From Alcaligenaceae bacterium (GTDB lineage: Bacteria; Pseudomonadota; Gammaproteobacteria; Burkholderiales; Burkholderiaceae_B), in the NCBI GenBank assembly GCA_013416485.1, contig JACCEO010000007.1, positions 62,001 through 126,000 of the forward strand: a stretch of DNA of 64,000 nt, read 5' to 3'. The notes below the pieces were generated by a model, which worked only from the letters and a program-made list of their open reading frames with translations, ran no database searches and was not told the DNA's origin. Each line of letters starts with the position of its first letter. Within the stretch, counting starts at the first letter, position 1. A program made the position numbers and the translations under genes. Below are positions 46,542-55,514 of the stretch, piece by piece.

Positions 46542-46573
46542 AATCCAGACTGTATTTATATACAGTCTGGATT
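46542..46573 (-). promoter_or_regulatory. LexA operator (SOS box) inside a 32-base palindrome
   Basis: The core CTGT-N8-ACAG (46550-46565) matches the proteobacterial SOS consensus. It is centred in a perfect inverted repeat with 14-base arms (AATCCAGACTGTAT and its complement) around TTAT. It ends five bases before the lexA ATG, so it also covers the normal ribosome-binding region and could fold as a hairpin in the message. Confidence 0.88.
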
Positions 46574-46608
46574 GTGCGGCATTTTGACTAAAAAATCAAG
46601 GTGATAGC

Positions 46609-47811
46609 TTAGGCGAGAACCTGGGCGATGGACTGGGTAACGTAATCTATGTTGCGGCTGTTTAGGGCGGCTACGCAAATACGGCCACTGCTGACGGCGT
46701 AAATGCCGAACTCTTCGCGTAAACGGTCGACCTGAGTGGCGGTTAAACCAGAGTAGGAAAACATACCACGTTGCTGTAAAACGAAATCGAAGTTTTGTGT
46801 GACGCCATGTTCTTTGAGCTTGGCGACAAACTGGGCGCGCATTTCGCGGATACGGTCACGCATGTGGCTAAGTTCGTCTACCCATAATTGGTACAGTTCG
46901 GGGGTATTTAATATGGTGGACACGATAGTGCCGCCATGCGTAGGTGGGTTGGAGTAGTTAGTACGTATTACCCGTTTCAATTGGCTAAGAACGCGGTTGC
47001 TTTCGTCTTTGCTGGATGAAATTAGTGTCAATGCACCGACTCGCTCACCGTACAGTGAGAACGATTTGGAAAAAGACGAGCTAACCAGCATGGTCATGTC
47101 CAAATCGGCAAATAGACGCACTACAGACGCATCTTCTTCTAGGCCGTCGCCAAAACCTTGGTAAGCAATATCCAAGAAAGGTACCAGGTCTTGGTTTTTA
47201 ACTACCTGGGCGATTTCTTTCCATTGTTCGAAGGTGGGATCTACGCCAGTGGGGTTGTGGCAGCAAGCATGCAAGACCACTATAGTTTTAGCAGGTAAGG
47301 CCTTTAGGGCAGCCAGCATGCCAGTAAAGTTCAAGCCGTGTGTCGCCGCGTCGTAGTAGGGGTAGGTATCCACAGTAAAACCAGCACGTTCGAATAGGGC
47401 GCGGTGGTTTTCCCAGCTGGGGTCGCTAATCACGACGTGGGCTTGGGGTACTAGCTGCTTTAGAAAGTCAGCACCAATTTTAAGCGCACCAGTGCCACCT
47501 AGGGCTTGTGCAGTTAAGACTCGGCCAGATGCCATCAGGGCTGAACTAGCGCCTAACAGCAAGGTTTGGGCGCCGTTGTTATAGCCAGGTATACCTTCTA
47601 TGGGCAGATAGCCACGTGGTGCACCGGATTCCGCGCGGGCGATTTCGGCTTTACGTACAGCAGCCAGTAAGGGCAGGCGGCCTTCGTCGTCGTAGTACAC
47701 CCCGACGCCAAGATTTACCTTGCCGCTACGTGTGTCTGCGTTGTATTGCTCGTTAAGGCCAAGTATAGGGTCGCGAGGGGCAAGCTCGACGGATTCGAAG
47801 AGTGATGTCAT
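46609..47811 (-). CDS. tyrB: Aromatic/aspartate aminotransferase (AspC/TyrB family)
   Basis: PLP-dependent class I aminotransferase, 400 residues. Cofactor Lys in SSSFSKSFSLYGERVG, VVLHACCHNPTGVDP, DIAYQGFGDGLEEDA, and substrate Arg region near the end (GRICVAALN). The sequence belongs to the bacterial AspC/TyrB group, which makes Asp, Tyr or Phe; the preference is not clear from sequence. It is divergent from uvrB, as in many Burkholderiales. Confidence 0.92.
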   Translation of the reverse strand: MTSLFESVELAPRDPILGLNEQYNADTRSGKVNLGVGVYYDDEGRLPLLAAVRKAEIARAESGAPRGYLPIEGIPGYNNGAQTLLLGASSALMASGRVLTAQALGGTGALKIGADFLKQLVPQAHVVISDPSWENHRALFERAGFTVDTYPYYDAATHGLNFTGMLAALKALPAKTIVVLHACCHNPTGVDPTFEQWKEIAQVVKNQDLVPFLDIAYQGFGDGLEEDASVVRLFADLDMTMLVSSSFSKSFSLYGERVGALTLISSSKDESNRVLSQLKRVIRTNYSNPPTHGGTIVSTILNTPELYQLWVDELSHMRDRIREMRAQFVAKLKEHGVTQNFDFVLQQRGMFSYSGLTATQVDRLREEFGIYAVSSGRICVAALNSRNIDYVTQSIAQVLA

Positions 47812-47901
47812 TGGGCAAGTCTGGATGGTTGGTAGAGGGAAATAGGTAATAGACTGATAATAATGTGATAATAAGGGGTTTACCCTGAATGTGTCTAGCG
47901 A

Positions 47902-49926
47902 ATGAATAGCTCTGTGCCCGGTTTCATCAGTTACCCCGACAGTCCGTTTCAGTTGTGCCAGCCGTTTCTACCGGCGGGCGATCAGCCTGCGGCTATAGCA
48001 GCACTGGTGGAAGGCATCAACGATGGCCTGATGTTTCAAACTCTGCTGGGGGTAACGGGGTCTGGTAAAACCTACACTATGGCCAACGTCATCGCACGCA
48101 CGGGGCGCCCAGCCATTGTGTTGGCTCCTAATAAAACACTGGCAGCCCAGCTTTATGCTGAAATGCGTGATTTTTTCCCAAACAATGCGGTTGAGTACTT
48201 CGTTTCTTATTACGATTACTACCAACCTGAAGCGTATGTCGCTGCCCGTGACCTGTTTATTGAAAAGGACTCGTCCATCAATGAACACATTGAACAAATG
48301 CGTTTGTCGGCCACGAAAAGTCTATTAGAACGACGCGATACCATTATTGTGGGCACAGTATCGTGTATCTACGGGATAGGTAACCCTGGTGACTACCACT
48401 CAATGGTGTTGTTGCTGCGCACTGGCGACCGTATTGCTCGCCAAGAACTATTGGGACGTCTGGTGGCTATGCAATACGAGCGTAACGATACTGAATTCGT
48501 ACGCGGTGTGTTTCGAGCCAGGGGAGAAATCATTGATGTATTCCCAGCTGAACACGCAGAACTCGCTGTGCGCATCACCTTATTTGATGATGAGATCGAG
48601 TCCCTGGAAATGTTTGATCCCTTAACGGGCAAGATTCGACAAAAAATACCGCGTTTTACAGTGTTCCCTAGTTCGCACTACGTGACACCTCGCGAAACCG
48701 TTATGCGGGCTATAGAAACGATTAAAGTCGAACTACGCGAACGAGTCGCTTTTCTGGTGGCCGATGGCAAGCTGGTCGAAGCACAGCGCTTAGAGCAGCG
48801 TACCCGCTTTGACTTGGAAATGTTGCAAGAGTTGGGGTTTTGCAAAGGTATTGAAAACTACTCTCGACACTTGTCAGGGGCGCAACCCGGTGAGCCACCG
48901 CCCACACTGATCGACTACCTGCCCGCCGATGCCTTAATGTTCATCGACGAGAGTCACGTTACTATGGGGCAACTAAGCGCCATGTATCGTGGCGACCGCT
49001 CACGCAAAGAAACATTAGTACAGTTTGGTTTTCGCCTGCCTTCCGCAGTAGATAACCGGCCTTTGAAAATTGAAGAGTTCGAACAACGCATGCGCCAGAC
49101 CGTATTTGTGTCTGCGACCCCGGCGAATTATGAAAATGAGCATACTGACAATGTCGTAGAGCAAGTCGTGCGTCCAACAGGGCTGGTGGATCCGGTAATT
49201 GAAGTCAGACCTGCCACGACTCAGGTTGACGATCTTATTGGTGAGATCAAGCTTAGGGTGCAGGTTCAGGAGCGTGTCCTGGTGACTACTCTAACCAAGC
49301 GCATGTCTGAGGACCTAACGGATTACCTGATCGAAAACGGCTTGAAAGTACGTTATTTGCATTCAGATATTGATACTGTCGAACGGGTGGAAATCATACG
49401 GGACCTGCGTCTGGGCGTGTTTGATGTGTTGGTGGGGATTAACTTGTTGCGTGAAGGCTTGGATATCCCTGAGGTCTCTTTGGTGGCCATATTGGATGCC
49501 GATAAAGAAGGTTTTTTACGTTCTGAGCGCAGCCTGATACAAACCATAGGGCGGGCGGCGCGTAATTTGCATGGCAGGGCGATACTGTATGCAGATCGTA
49601 TTACGGACTCTATGCGTCGGGCTATGGATGAAACCGAAAGGCGCAGGCAAAAACAACTGGCGTTTAATGAAGAACACGGTATTACCGCACGCAGTATTAC
49701 TAAGGCTGTGCGGGAAATGATTGATGGCGTCATGGTAACGCCATCCGCTGATTCTGCTTACGGCGAAATATCTGCTGATATCTTACGTGACGATAAATTA
49801 CTCGCCAAAGAATTACGGCGTCTTGAAAAGGCTATGATGGACCATGCACGTAATCTTGAATTTGAACAAGCCGCTGCTGCTCGTGATGCATTGAATCATT
49901 TGAAACAACAGGCCTTGCTGTCGTAG
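47902..49926 (+). CDS. uvrB: Excinuclease ABC subunit B
   Basis: Damage-verification helicase of nucleotide excision repair, 674 residues. Walker [16 protein letters not shown], beta-hairpin [27 protein letters not shown], helicase motifs [20 protein letters not shown] and QTIGRAARN, and the C-terminal UVR domain binding UvrC ([22 protein letters not shown]). No CTGT-N8-ACAG box was found in the 90 bases upstream, although uvrB is SOS-regulated in E. coli. Confidence 0.97.
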   Translation: MNSSVPGFISYPDSPFQLCQPFLPAGDQPAAIAALVEGINDGLMFQTLLGVTGSGKTYTMANVIARTGRPAIVLAPNKTLAAQLYAEMRDFFPNNAVEYFVSYYDYYQPEAYVAARDLFIEKDSSINEHIEQMRLSATKSLLERRDTIIVGTVSCIYGIGNPGDYHSMVLLLRTGDRIARQELLGRLVAMQYERNDTEFVRGVFRARGEIIDVFPAEHAELAVRITLFDDEIESLEMFDPLTGKIRQKIPRFTVFPSSHYVTPRETVMRAIETIKVELRERVAFLVADGKLVEAQRLEQRTRFDLEMLQELGFCKGIENYSRHLSGAQPGEPPPTLIDYLPADALMFIDESHVTMGQLSAMYRGDRSRKETLVQFGFRLPSAVDNRPLKIEEFEQRMRQTVFVSATPANYENEHTDNVVEQVVRPTGLVDPVIEVRPATTQVDDLIGEIKLRVQVQERVLVTTLTKRMSEDLTDYLIENGLKVRYLHSDIDTVERVEIIRDLRLGVFDVLVGINLLREGLDIPEVSLVAILDADKEGFLRSERSLIQTIGRAARNLHGRAILYADRITDSMRRAMDETERRRQKQLAFNEEHGITARSITKAVREMIDGVMVTPSADSAYGEISADILRDDKLLAKELRRLEKAMMDHARNLEFEQAAAARDALNHLKQQALLS

Positions 49927-50052
49927 TTATGTTGGGAAATTCCAACAGATCAAATAGATGCCTACGTGTTCGCCAGTGTTTCAAATATGTTGCACTGCAA
50001 AAGCAATAAAACCTCTTGCCTTATTCCGGGTTTTCCCTCAGACTCTTGCCTC

Positions 50053-50541
50053 ATGAATAAGGTACTTTTCGTTTGCACGGGTAATATCTGTCGCTCACCC
50101 AGCGCAGAGGGTGTCTTTCGTAGTTTAGTCGACGAAGCAGGGCTCTCTGGGCAGGTAGGCGTCGGTTCGGCTGGCACCCACAGCTATCACATAGGCGAAG
50201 CGCCCGACGCTCGCGCCCAGGTCGCTGCGCGTAAGCGCGGCTACGAGTTGGGTCATATCGTTGCACGGCAAATCACTCAAGATGATTTCCGTGAGGCAGA
50301 TTTGATTCTAGCTATGGACTGGGAAAATCTTTCTGCATTGCAGCAACAGTGTCCCAAAGTGTATCATCACAAATTGATGCTACTAATGCGCTTTGCCAAT
50401 GAATTCGAAGAAGCGACGGTTCCTGATCCTTATTATGGCGGTCCCGAAGGCTTTGGCAAGGTTCTAGATTATCTGGAAGACGCCTGTCAGGGCGTGCTGG
50501 AGCTGGTACGTAAACGTGCCACACAGTACCAGGCCGCATAA
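50053..50541 (+). CDS. Low-molecular-weight protein-tyrosine-phosphatase
   Basis: Phosphatase of 162 residues with the catalytic loop CTGNICRSPSAEG directly after the start and the general-acid Asp in VPDPYYGGPEGF. The frame opens at 49966, but ATG 50053 (MNKVLFVCTGN) is the family-typical start. No capsule or exopolysaccharide kinase is adjacent. Its place just upstream of iscR is seen in other betaproteobacteria; its target is unknown. Confidence 0.92.
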   Translation: MNKVLFVCTGNICRSPSAEGVFRSLVDEAGLSGQVGVGSAGTHSYHIGEAPDARAQVAARKRGYELGHIVARQITQDDFREADLILAMDWENLSALQQQCPKVYHHKLMLLMRFANEFEEATVPDPYYGGPEGFGKVLDYLEDACQGVLELVRKRATQYQAA

Positions 50542-50561
50542 AAGTAGTTCGATAGCACTCT

Positions 50562-50590
50562 AAGGCGACGCATGCGTCGCCTTTTCTTTT
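50562..50590 (+). terminator. Terminator after the tyrosine phosphatase gene
   Basis: Perfect palindromic stem AAGGCGACGCA / TGCGTCGCCTT followed by TTCTTTT. It separates the phosphatase gene from the iscR promoter. Confidence 0.85.
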
Positions 50591-50642
50591 GGGGCTGTAC
50601 GTTTTATTGGTGTTTCTGTAGCACAGCTATAGTGTATTTGTT

Positions 50643-50667
50643 ATACTTGACTTAATTAGTCGGGTAT
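50643..50667 (+). promoter_or_regulatory. IscR type-1 binding site in the iscR promoter
   Basis: The 25-base element starts ATACTTGACT and ends AGTCGGGTAT, nearly matching the E. coli type-1 consensus bound by [2Fe-2S]-IscR. It lies 52 bases before the iscR start. It implies autorepression of the isc operon when the cluster supply is sufficient. Confidence 0.85.
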
Positions 50668-50718
50668 AAAGTCGTCGGCTAATACTACCTGCGAACTGAC
50701 TTAGTTAAGGACTCCTTT

Positions 50719-51234
50719 ATGCGTTTAACGACCAAAGGACGTTTCGCGGTTACCGCGATGATAGATCTGGGCTTGCGCCAACAAAGCGGCCCCATCACTC
50801 TGGCCGCTATCAGCGAACGTCAGAATATCTCATTGTCTTATTTGGAACAGTTGTTTGGGAAATTACGCCGCCATGAATTAGTTGATAGCGTACGTGGGCC
50901 AGGCGGTGGTTATTCGTTGGCACGACTAGCACGCAATATTACAGTAGCTGATATTGTTTTTGCTGTCGATGAACCCATAGATGCCACTAGTTGTGGAGGC
51001 AAAGAAAACTGCACAGTGGGTTTAAATGGTAATTCGGGTAAATGTATGACTCATGAGCTTTGGTCTACACTTAATCGTAAAATGGTTGATTACTTAGATT
51101 CCGTATCTTTGCAGGATCTGGTCGATCAGCAGCGCATGCGCCAATTGCACGAAGCAACTCAAGCCCAAGTGGCTGCTAAACTGAATCGTATTGATATGCC
51201 AAAATCCAAAGTCATGGATGCGGTCTCGGCATAA
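50719..51234 (+). CDS. iscR: Iron-sulfur cluster regulator IscR (Rrf2 family)
   Basis: Rrf2-family regulator, 171 residues, with winged helix-turn-helix (MRLTTKGRFAVTAMIDL, ISLSYLEQLFGKLRRHELV) and SVRGPGGGYSLAR wing. Fe-S ligands Cys92 and Cys98 are spaced as in E. coli, but the third Cys is at 109 (C-x5-C-x10-C instead of C-x5-C-x5-C), followed by MTH with the His ligand at 112. The five-residue insertion TVGLNGNSGK lies in the cluster loop. First gene of iscRSUA, under an IscR type-1 site. Confidence 0.94.
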   Translation: MRLTTKGRFAVTAMIDLGLRQQSGPITLAAISERQNISLSYLEQLFGKLRRHELVDSVRGPGGGYSLARLARNITVADIVFAVDEPIDATSCGGKENCTVGLNGNSGKCMTHELWSTLNRKMVDYLDSVSLQDLVDQQRMRQLHEATQAQVAAKLNRIDMPKSKVMDAVSA

Positions 51235-51300
51235 GTTTGGTTTGCTGGCCTAACGGCATGCCGACTTTTTAAAATAGTACCGTTTTCATAAGGCTGCTAC

Positions 51301-52527
51301 ATGGTGTCGCCCCCTATTTATTTAGACTACTCATCCACTACGCCTGTCGATACTCGAGTGGTGGATGCTATGGTGCCTTGGTTGTACGAAAAATTCGGCA
51401 ATCCAGCATCTAACAGCCACGCTTATGGTTGGGCCGCTGAAGAGGCCGTCGAGCAGGCGCGTACCCAGGTGGCTGATTTAGTCGGTGCTGATGCGCGTGA
51501 AATTGTTTTTACCTCTGGTGCCACGGAATCCAATAATTTGGCCATTAAAGGTGCGGCAGCCACGCATGGCCCACGCGGTAAACATATTATTACCGTGATC
51601 ACGGAACACAAAGCCGTGCTGGACCCTTGTCGCGAACTTGAGCACCAAGGTTATGAAGTCAGCTACCTGAATGTGCAGGAAAACGGCTTGCTGGATTTGG
51701 AGGTGTTTCGTGCGGCCATACGACCAGACACCATCCTGGCGTCGGTTATGTTGGTTAACAACGAAATAGGTGTTATCCAAGATATTGCGGCTATAGGCAC
51801 TATTTGTCGGGAAAATAAAATCATTTTCCATGTGGATGCTGCCCAAGCCACTGGCAAGGTCGATATTAATCTACATCAGTTACCCGTAGATTTAATGTCA
51901 TTCTCAGCCCATAAAACCTATGGCCCCAAAGGTATAGGGGCTTTGTATATCGCGCGCACTCCGCGTGTACGCATTGCTGCGCAAATGCATGGTGGTGGCC
52001 ACGAAAAGGGTTTTCGTTCGGGCACCTTGGCTACTCATCAGATTGTGGGCATGGGCCAGGCTTTTTACTTGGCGAGTCAAGAAATGACTGCTGAAAATCA
52101 ACGCATTAAAGGGTTGCAACAACGCCTGTGGGCTGGTCTTAAGCAACTGAATTCCGTCTATCTGAATGGTGATTTACAGCAGCGCGTAGCCCACAATTTG
52201 AATGTCAGCTTTGATTATGTCGAAGGCGAAGCCTTAATGATGGCACTAGATCAATTGGCAGTGTCTAGCGGGTCGGCTTGCACATCGGCTAGCTTAGAGC
52301 CTTCGTATGTATTGCGTGCCTTAGGGCGTAGTGACGAACTGGCACATAGTTCGATACGTTTTTCGTTTGGTCGCTACACCACAGAACAGGACATAGACTT
52401 TGCAATTGAACAGCTCACCGTGCAGTTGGCGCGCTTGCGTGAGTTATCCCCACTGTGGGAAATGGCACAACAAGGGATAGACATAAGCAAAGTCGCATGG
52501 TCAGATGCTGCCGGAGTTCGTGCATAA
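51301..52527 (+). CDS. iscS: Cysteine desulfurase IscS
   Basis: PLP enzyme that takes sulfur from cysteine for Fe-S clusters, 408 residues. Cofactor Lys in [15 protein letters not shown], His in [11 protein letters not shown], and the active Cys in the mobile loop [16 protein letters not shown]. The C-terminal [17 protein letters not shown], which docks IscU in E. coli, is kept. All catalytic features are intact. Its stop overlaps the iscU start as TAATG. Confidence 0.96.
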   Translation: MVSPPIYLDYSSTTPVDTRVVDAMVPWLYEKFGNPASNSHAYGWAAEEAVEQARTQVADLVGADAREIVFTSGATESNNLAIKGAAATHGPRGKHIITVITEHKAVLDPCRELEHQGYEVSYLNVQENGLLDLEVFRAAIRPDTILASVMLVNNEIGVIQDIAAIGTICRENKIIFHVDAAQATGKVDINLHQLPVDLMSFSAHKTYGPKGIGALYIARTPRVRIAAQMHGGGHEKGFRSGTLATHQIVGMGQAFYLASQEMTAENQRIKGLQQRLWAGLKQLNSVYLNGDLQQRVAHNLNVSFDYVEGEALMMALDQLAVSSGSACTSASLEPSYVLRALGRSDELAHSSIRFSFGRYTTEQDIDFAIEQLTVQLARLRELSPLWEMAQQGIDISKVAWSDAAGVRA

Positions 52528-52907
52528 TGGCTTACAGTATTGTGGTGTTGGATCACTATCGTTATCCGCGTAATGTGGGGGCTTTTGATGGTAAATGTGC
52601 TACTGTAGGTACAGGTATTATTGGGGCGCCCACAGAAGGCTTGGTGGTTAAATTACAGATAGCCGTGAATGCTACCGGCCAAATAGAATCTGCATGTTTT
52701 AAAACGTATGGCTGCGTTGCCGCTATTGCAGCCGGCTCATTAGCTACTGAACTCATAACCGGCAAAACACTGGACCAGGCTTTGGCGGTACAACATACCG
52801 ACATCGCGCAAGCACTGGAATTGCCACCAATTAAAATTCATTGTTCCATATTGACTGCAGATGCCATTAAAGCGGCAGTTAATGACTACAAGGAAAAACA
52901 GGAGTAA
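52527..52907 (+). CDS. iscU: IscU-type Fe-S scaffold protein lacking the Cys37 ligand and Asp39
   Basis: A 126-residue protein that aligns with E. coli IscU without gaps over its length. Cys63 (KTYGC), His105 and Cys106 (KIHC) and the HscA-recognition segment LPPIK (99-103) are kept. The loop normally reading GAPACGD reads GAPTEGL here: position 37 is Glu, not Cys, and position 39 is Leu, not Asp. Gly64-Ser65 is also changed, to Val-Ala. Extra Cys occur at 24 and 57. Mutation of Cys37 in studied IscU proteins disrupts cluster assembly, so this is either an altered scaffold or one with another role. The frame is open to 52455, but ATG 52527 gives the standard MAYS start. Confidence 0.92.
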   Translation: MAYSIVVLDHYRYPRNVGAFDGKCATVGTGIIGAPTEGLVVKLQIAVNATGQIESACFKTYGCVAAIAAGSLATELITGKTLDQALAVQHTDIAQALELPPIKIHCSILTADAIKAAVNDYKEKQE

Positions 52908-52909
52908 TC

Positions 52910-53233
52910 ATGGGAATCACCGTCACACAACAAGCGGCCGATCACATCAATCGTCATATTCAGAAGCGTGGTAAAGGCTTAGGCTTGCGTCTGGGAGTGA
53001 GAACCACCGGGTGTTCGGGCATGGCCTACAAGGTAGAGTACGTTGACGAACCTATGGTCGAAGACAACATCTTTGAACAACTTGGTGTCAAAGTGTATAT
53101 AGACCGAAAAAGTCTACCTTTTCTTGAGGGTATACAGCTCGACTATGCCCGCGATGGCCTTAACGAAGGGTTTCGGTTTGTGAATCCCAACGAAAAGGCA
53201 TCGTGCGGCTGTGGCGAGTCGTTTACCGTTTAA
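52910..53233 (+). CDS. iscA: Iron-sulfur cluster assembly protein IscA
   Basis: A-type carrier of 107 residues. Cys35 (TTGCSGMAY), Cys99 and Cys101 (SCGCGESF) match E. coli IscA exactly in position. It starts two bases after iscU and is the last isc gene: its stop overlaps the tail of lysS on the other strand by four bases, so hscB, hscA, fdx and iscX do not follow. Confidence 0.96.
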   Translation: MGITVTQQAADHINRHIQKRGKGLGLRLGVRTTGCSGMAYKVEYVDEPMVEDNIFEQLGVKVYIDRKSLPFLEGIQLDYARDGLNEGFRFVNPNEKASCGCGESFTV

Positions 53234-54750
53234 TCTTCTTTGCGCAGGTGTGGGAACAGTATGACATCGCGAATGCTGGGGCTGTCAGTCACCAGCATTA
53301 CTAAGCGGTCTATACCTATGCCGCAACCGCCAGTAGGGGGCATACCGTACTCCAGGGCGCGTATGTAGTCAGCATCGTAATACATGGCTTCTTCGTCACC
53401 TGCGTCTTTTGCTTCCACTTGCGCTAAAAATCTGGCGGCTTGGTCTTCTGGGTCGTTCAACTCAGAAAAACCGTTGGCTATTTCACGACCTGTAATAAAT
53501 AGCTCGAATCGTTCGGTGATGCCTTCCTGGGTATCTGATGCCCTGGCCAATGGCGACACCTCTACTGGGTAATCAATAATAAAGGTAGGATTCCAAAGCT
53601 TGGCCTCGGCAGTTTCTTCAAATAAGGCCAGTTGGAGTGCACCTACACCAGCACGCCCCAGTACCGGGCCATCGATATCTGCGCCCAGGCGTTTCAGTTC
53701 AGTACGTAAAAAAACCACGTCGTGTAATTGTGCCGTGGTGTAGCCGGGCGCATATTTTTCTATCGCCTGAACGATGGTTAAACGATCAAAGGGCTGGCTT
53801 AAATCCAGTGCTTGCTCTTGGTAAGTGAGATTAGCGGTACCGCAGGCGGCTATTGCTGCTGCGCGTATTACCGCTTCAGTGAAGTCCATCAGCCAGCGGT
53901 AATCGGTGTAGGCGGCATAAAACTCCATCATGGTGAATTCTGGATTGTGCCGTGGACTAACCCCTTCGTTGCGGAAGTTGCGGTTGATTTCAAACACACG
54001 TTCGAAACCACCCACAATGAGTCGTTTTAAATACAGTTCTGGTGCGATGCGCAGGAACATTTCCATATCCAGCGCATTGTGGTGGGTAACAAAGGGCTTT
54101 GCAGCGGCGCCACCAGGGATGGGGTGCAGCATAGGGGTTTCAACTTCTAGGAAGTCGGCATCCAGCATAAACTGGCGCACACCTGCTATGGCTTTGCTGC
54201 GTGCCTTGAAGGTCCTGCGTGTGGCCTCGTTCATGACCAGATCCACATAGCGCTGGCGGTAACGAATTTCTTGATCAGCCAAGCCGTGGAACTTGTCGGG
54301 TAGTGGGCGTAAGGACTTCGACAGTAAGCGTACCGTAGTGGCGCGTATCGACAGTTCACCTTTATTGGTTTTGAACATTGTGCCTTCAACGGCCAGAATG
54401 TCGCCTATATCCCAAGTTTTGAATTGCTCGTATAACGCTTCATCGAGTACAGATTTATCTAGATAAATTTGTATGCGTCCAGAGCTGTCTTGCAAGGTGG
54501 CAAAACTGGCTTTTCCCATGACACGTTTTAGCATCATCCGTCCAGCGACTTTTACCGGTACTGGGGATTGAGCCAGGACTTCTTTATCCAGAGCATCGTA
54601 AGTGGCATGCAGCAGGGCTGCTTGGTGTTCAGGTTGGAAGTCGTTTGGGTAGACGGGGCCTACACTGCGCAAGCGTTCCAGCTTACCCCGGCGCTCGGCG
54701 ATTAAGTGGTTTTCGTCAGCAGAGGTTGGGGCAGGAGTTGATTGAGTCAT
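53230..54750 (-). CDS. lysS: Lysyl-tRNA synthetase (class II)
   Basis: Class II synthetase, 506 residues. OB-fold anticodon-binding domain (about 60-170, [19 protein letters not shown]), motif 1 [16 protein letters not shown], motif 2 [20 protein letters not shown] and motif 3 [16 protein letters not shown]. Last gene of the prfB-SDR-lysS group; convergent with iscA with a four-base overlap. Confidence 0.97.
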   Translation of the reverse strand: MTQSTPAPTSADENHLIAERRGKLERLRSVGPVYPNDFQPEHQAALLHATYDALDKEVLAQSPVPVKVAGRMMLKRVMGKASFATLQDSSGRIQIYLDKSVLDEALYEQFKTWDIGDILAVEGTMFKTNKGELSIRATTVRLLSKSLRPLPDKFHGLADQEIRYRQRYVDLVMNEATRRTFKARSKAIAGVRQFMLDADFLEVETPMLHPIPGGAAAKPFVTHHNALDMEMFLRIAPELYLKRLIVGGFERVFEINRNFRNEGVSPRHNPEFTMMEFYAAYTDYRWLMDFTEAVIRAAAIAACGTANLTYQEQALDLSQPFDRLTIVQAIEKYAPGYTTAQLHDVVFLRTELKRLGADIDGPVLGRAGVGALQLALFEETAEAKLWNPTFIIDYPVEVSPLARASDTQEGITERFELFITGREIANGFSELNDPEDQAARFLAQVEAKDAGDEEAMYYDADYIRALEYGMPPTGGCGIGIDRLVMLVTDSPSIRDVILFPHLRKED

Positions 54751-54758
54751 TGTATTTT

Positions 54759-55511
54759 TTAAAGGTGATGGCGTATGTCATCCAGCACGGTAGTGCCGAA
54801 GTCTGCGCTATTCATATAAGTAAGTATGGCGTTTGCGATAGTGCTTGCTTGTGCGAGTTGGCCGTGTTGGTGCAATTGCACAAACCTATCCACATTGGGG
54901 AAATCGCTGCTTGAGGTATCACGTATGGTGGATTGCATGTCGGTGTCTATGACACCTGGTGCTAACGAGACTATGCGTAGATCGTGATTTTCGGCTTGGA
55001 CTACCTGAGTATACATATCCAGTGCGGCTTTGGTGGCGCAATATACCCCCCAGCCTGAGGTGGGACCGCGTCCGGCACCTGATGATATGTTCAATACACG
55101 GCGGTCGGCATTCAGACCTTGGGTTGCTTGTAGGAACAAAGCGGTCAGGGCGATGACACTGCTTACATTAAGCGAGAAAGCCTGATTAATGGCAAGCAGC
55201 TTATCCAGCGAAGGGGCTAGGCCTATAGGAGCGACCACGCCTGCATTATTAATTAGTAGATAACGGCTGGCAGCACGGGGCAATGCGGCGATAACTGGTT
55301 GTATGACGGTATTGAAGCTGGCTGGGTCAGATAAGTCAGCTTGTACATGTTTTAGCGTACATGATGCCAGCGTAGCTTGTTCAGCCAGTGGCGAGTTTTG
55401 GCCGCGCGCAATAGTGATTAAATGTACATTCGGGCCCAGCAAACCTTGGGCCAAAGCTAGACCTAGGCCTTTTGAAGCACCTGTAACAATAGCAACCGTA
55501 GTAATCGACAT
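54759..55511 (-). CDS. Short-chain dehydrogenase/reductase
   Basis: NAD(P)-dependent SDR, 250 residues. [12 protein letters not shown] cofactor loop, NNAG, catalytic Ser in [10 protein letters not shown], and Tyr-x3-Lys in YCATKAALD. The sequence resembles the sepiapterin/benzil reductase group, but its substrate is unknown. It lies between prfB (3-base gap) and lysS (8-base gap), genes that are usually neighbours, so it appears to be an insertion into a conserved operon. Confidence 0.9.
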   Translation of the reverse strand: MSITTVAIVTGASKGLGLALAQGLLGPNVHLITIARGQNSPLAEQATLASCTLKHVQADLSDPASFNTVIQPVIAALPRAASRYLLINNAGVVAPIGLAPSLDKLLAINQAFSLNVSSVIALTALFLQATQGLNADRRVLNISSGAGRGPTSGWGVYCATKAALDMYTQVVQAENHDLRIVSLAPGVIDTDMQSTIRDTSSSDFPNVDRFVQLHQHGQLAQASTIANAILTYMNSADFGTTVLDDIRHHL

Positions 55512-55514
55512 CGC

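Noticed and set aside
47812-47901. An SOS box upstream of uvrB
   Set aside because: No CTGT-N8-ACAG or close variant was found in the gap.
52620-52660. Sequencing error as the cause of the odd IscU residues
   Set aside because: The frame is open throughout, and Cys to Glu plus Asp to Leu each need several base changes; single-base errors cannot explain both.
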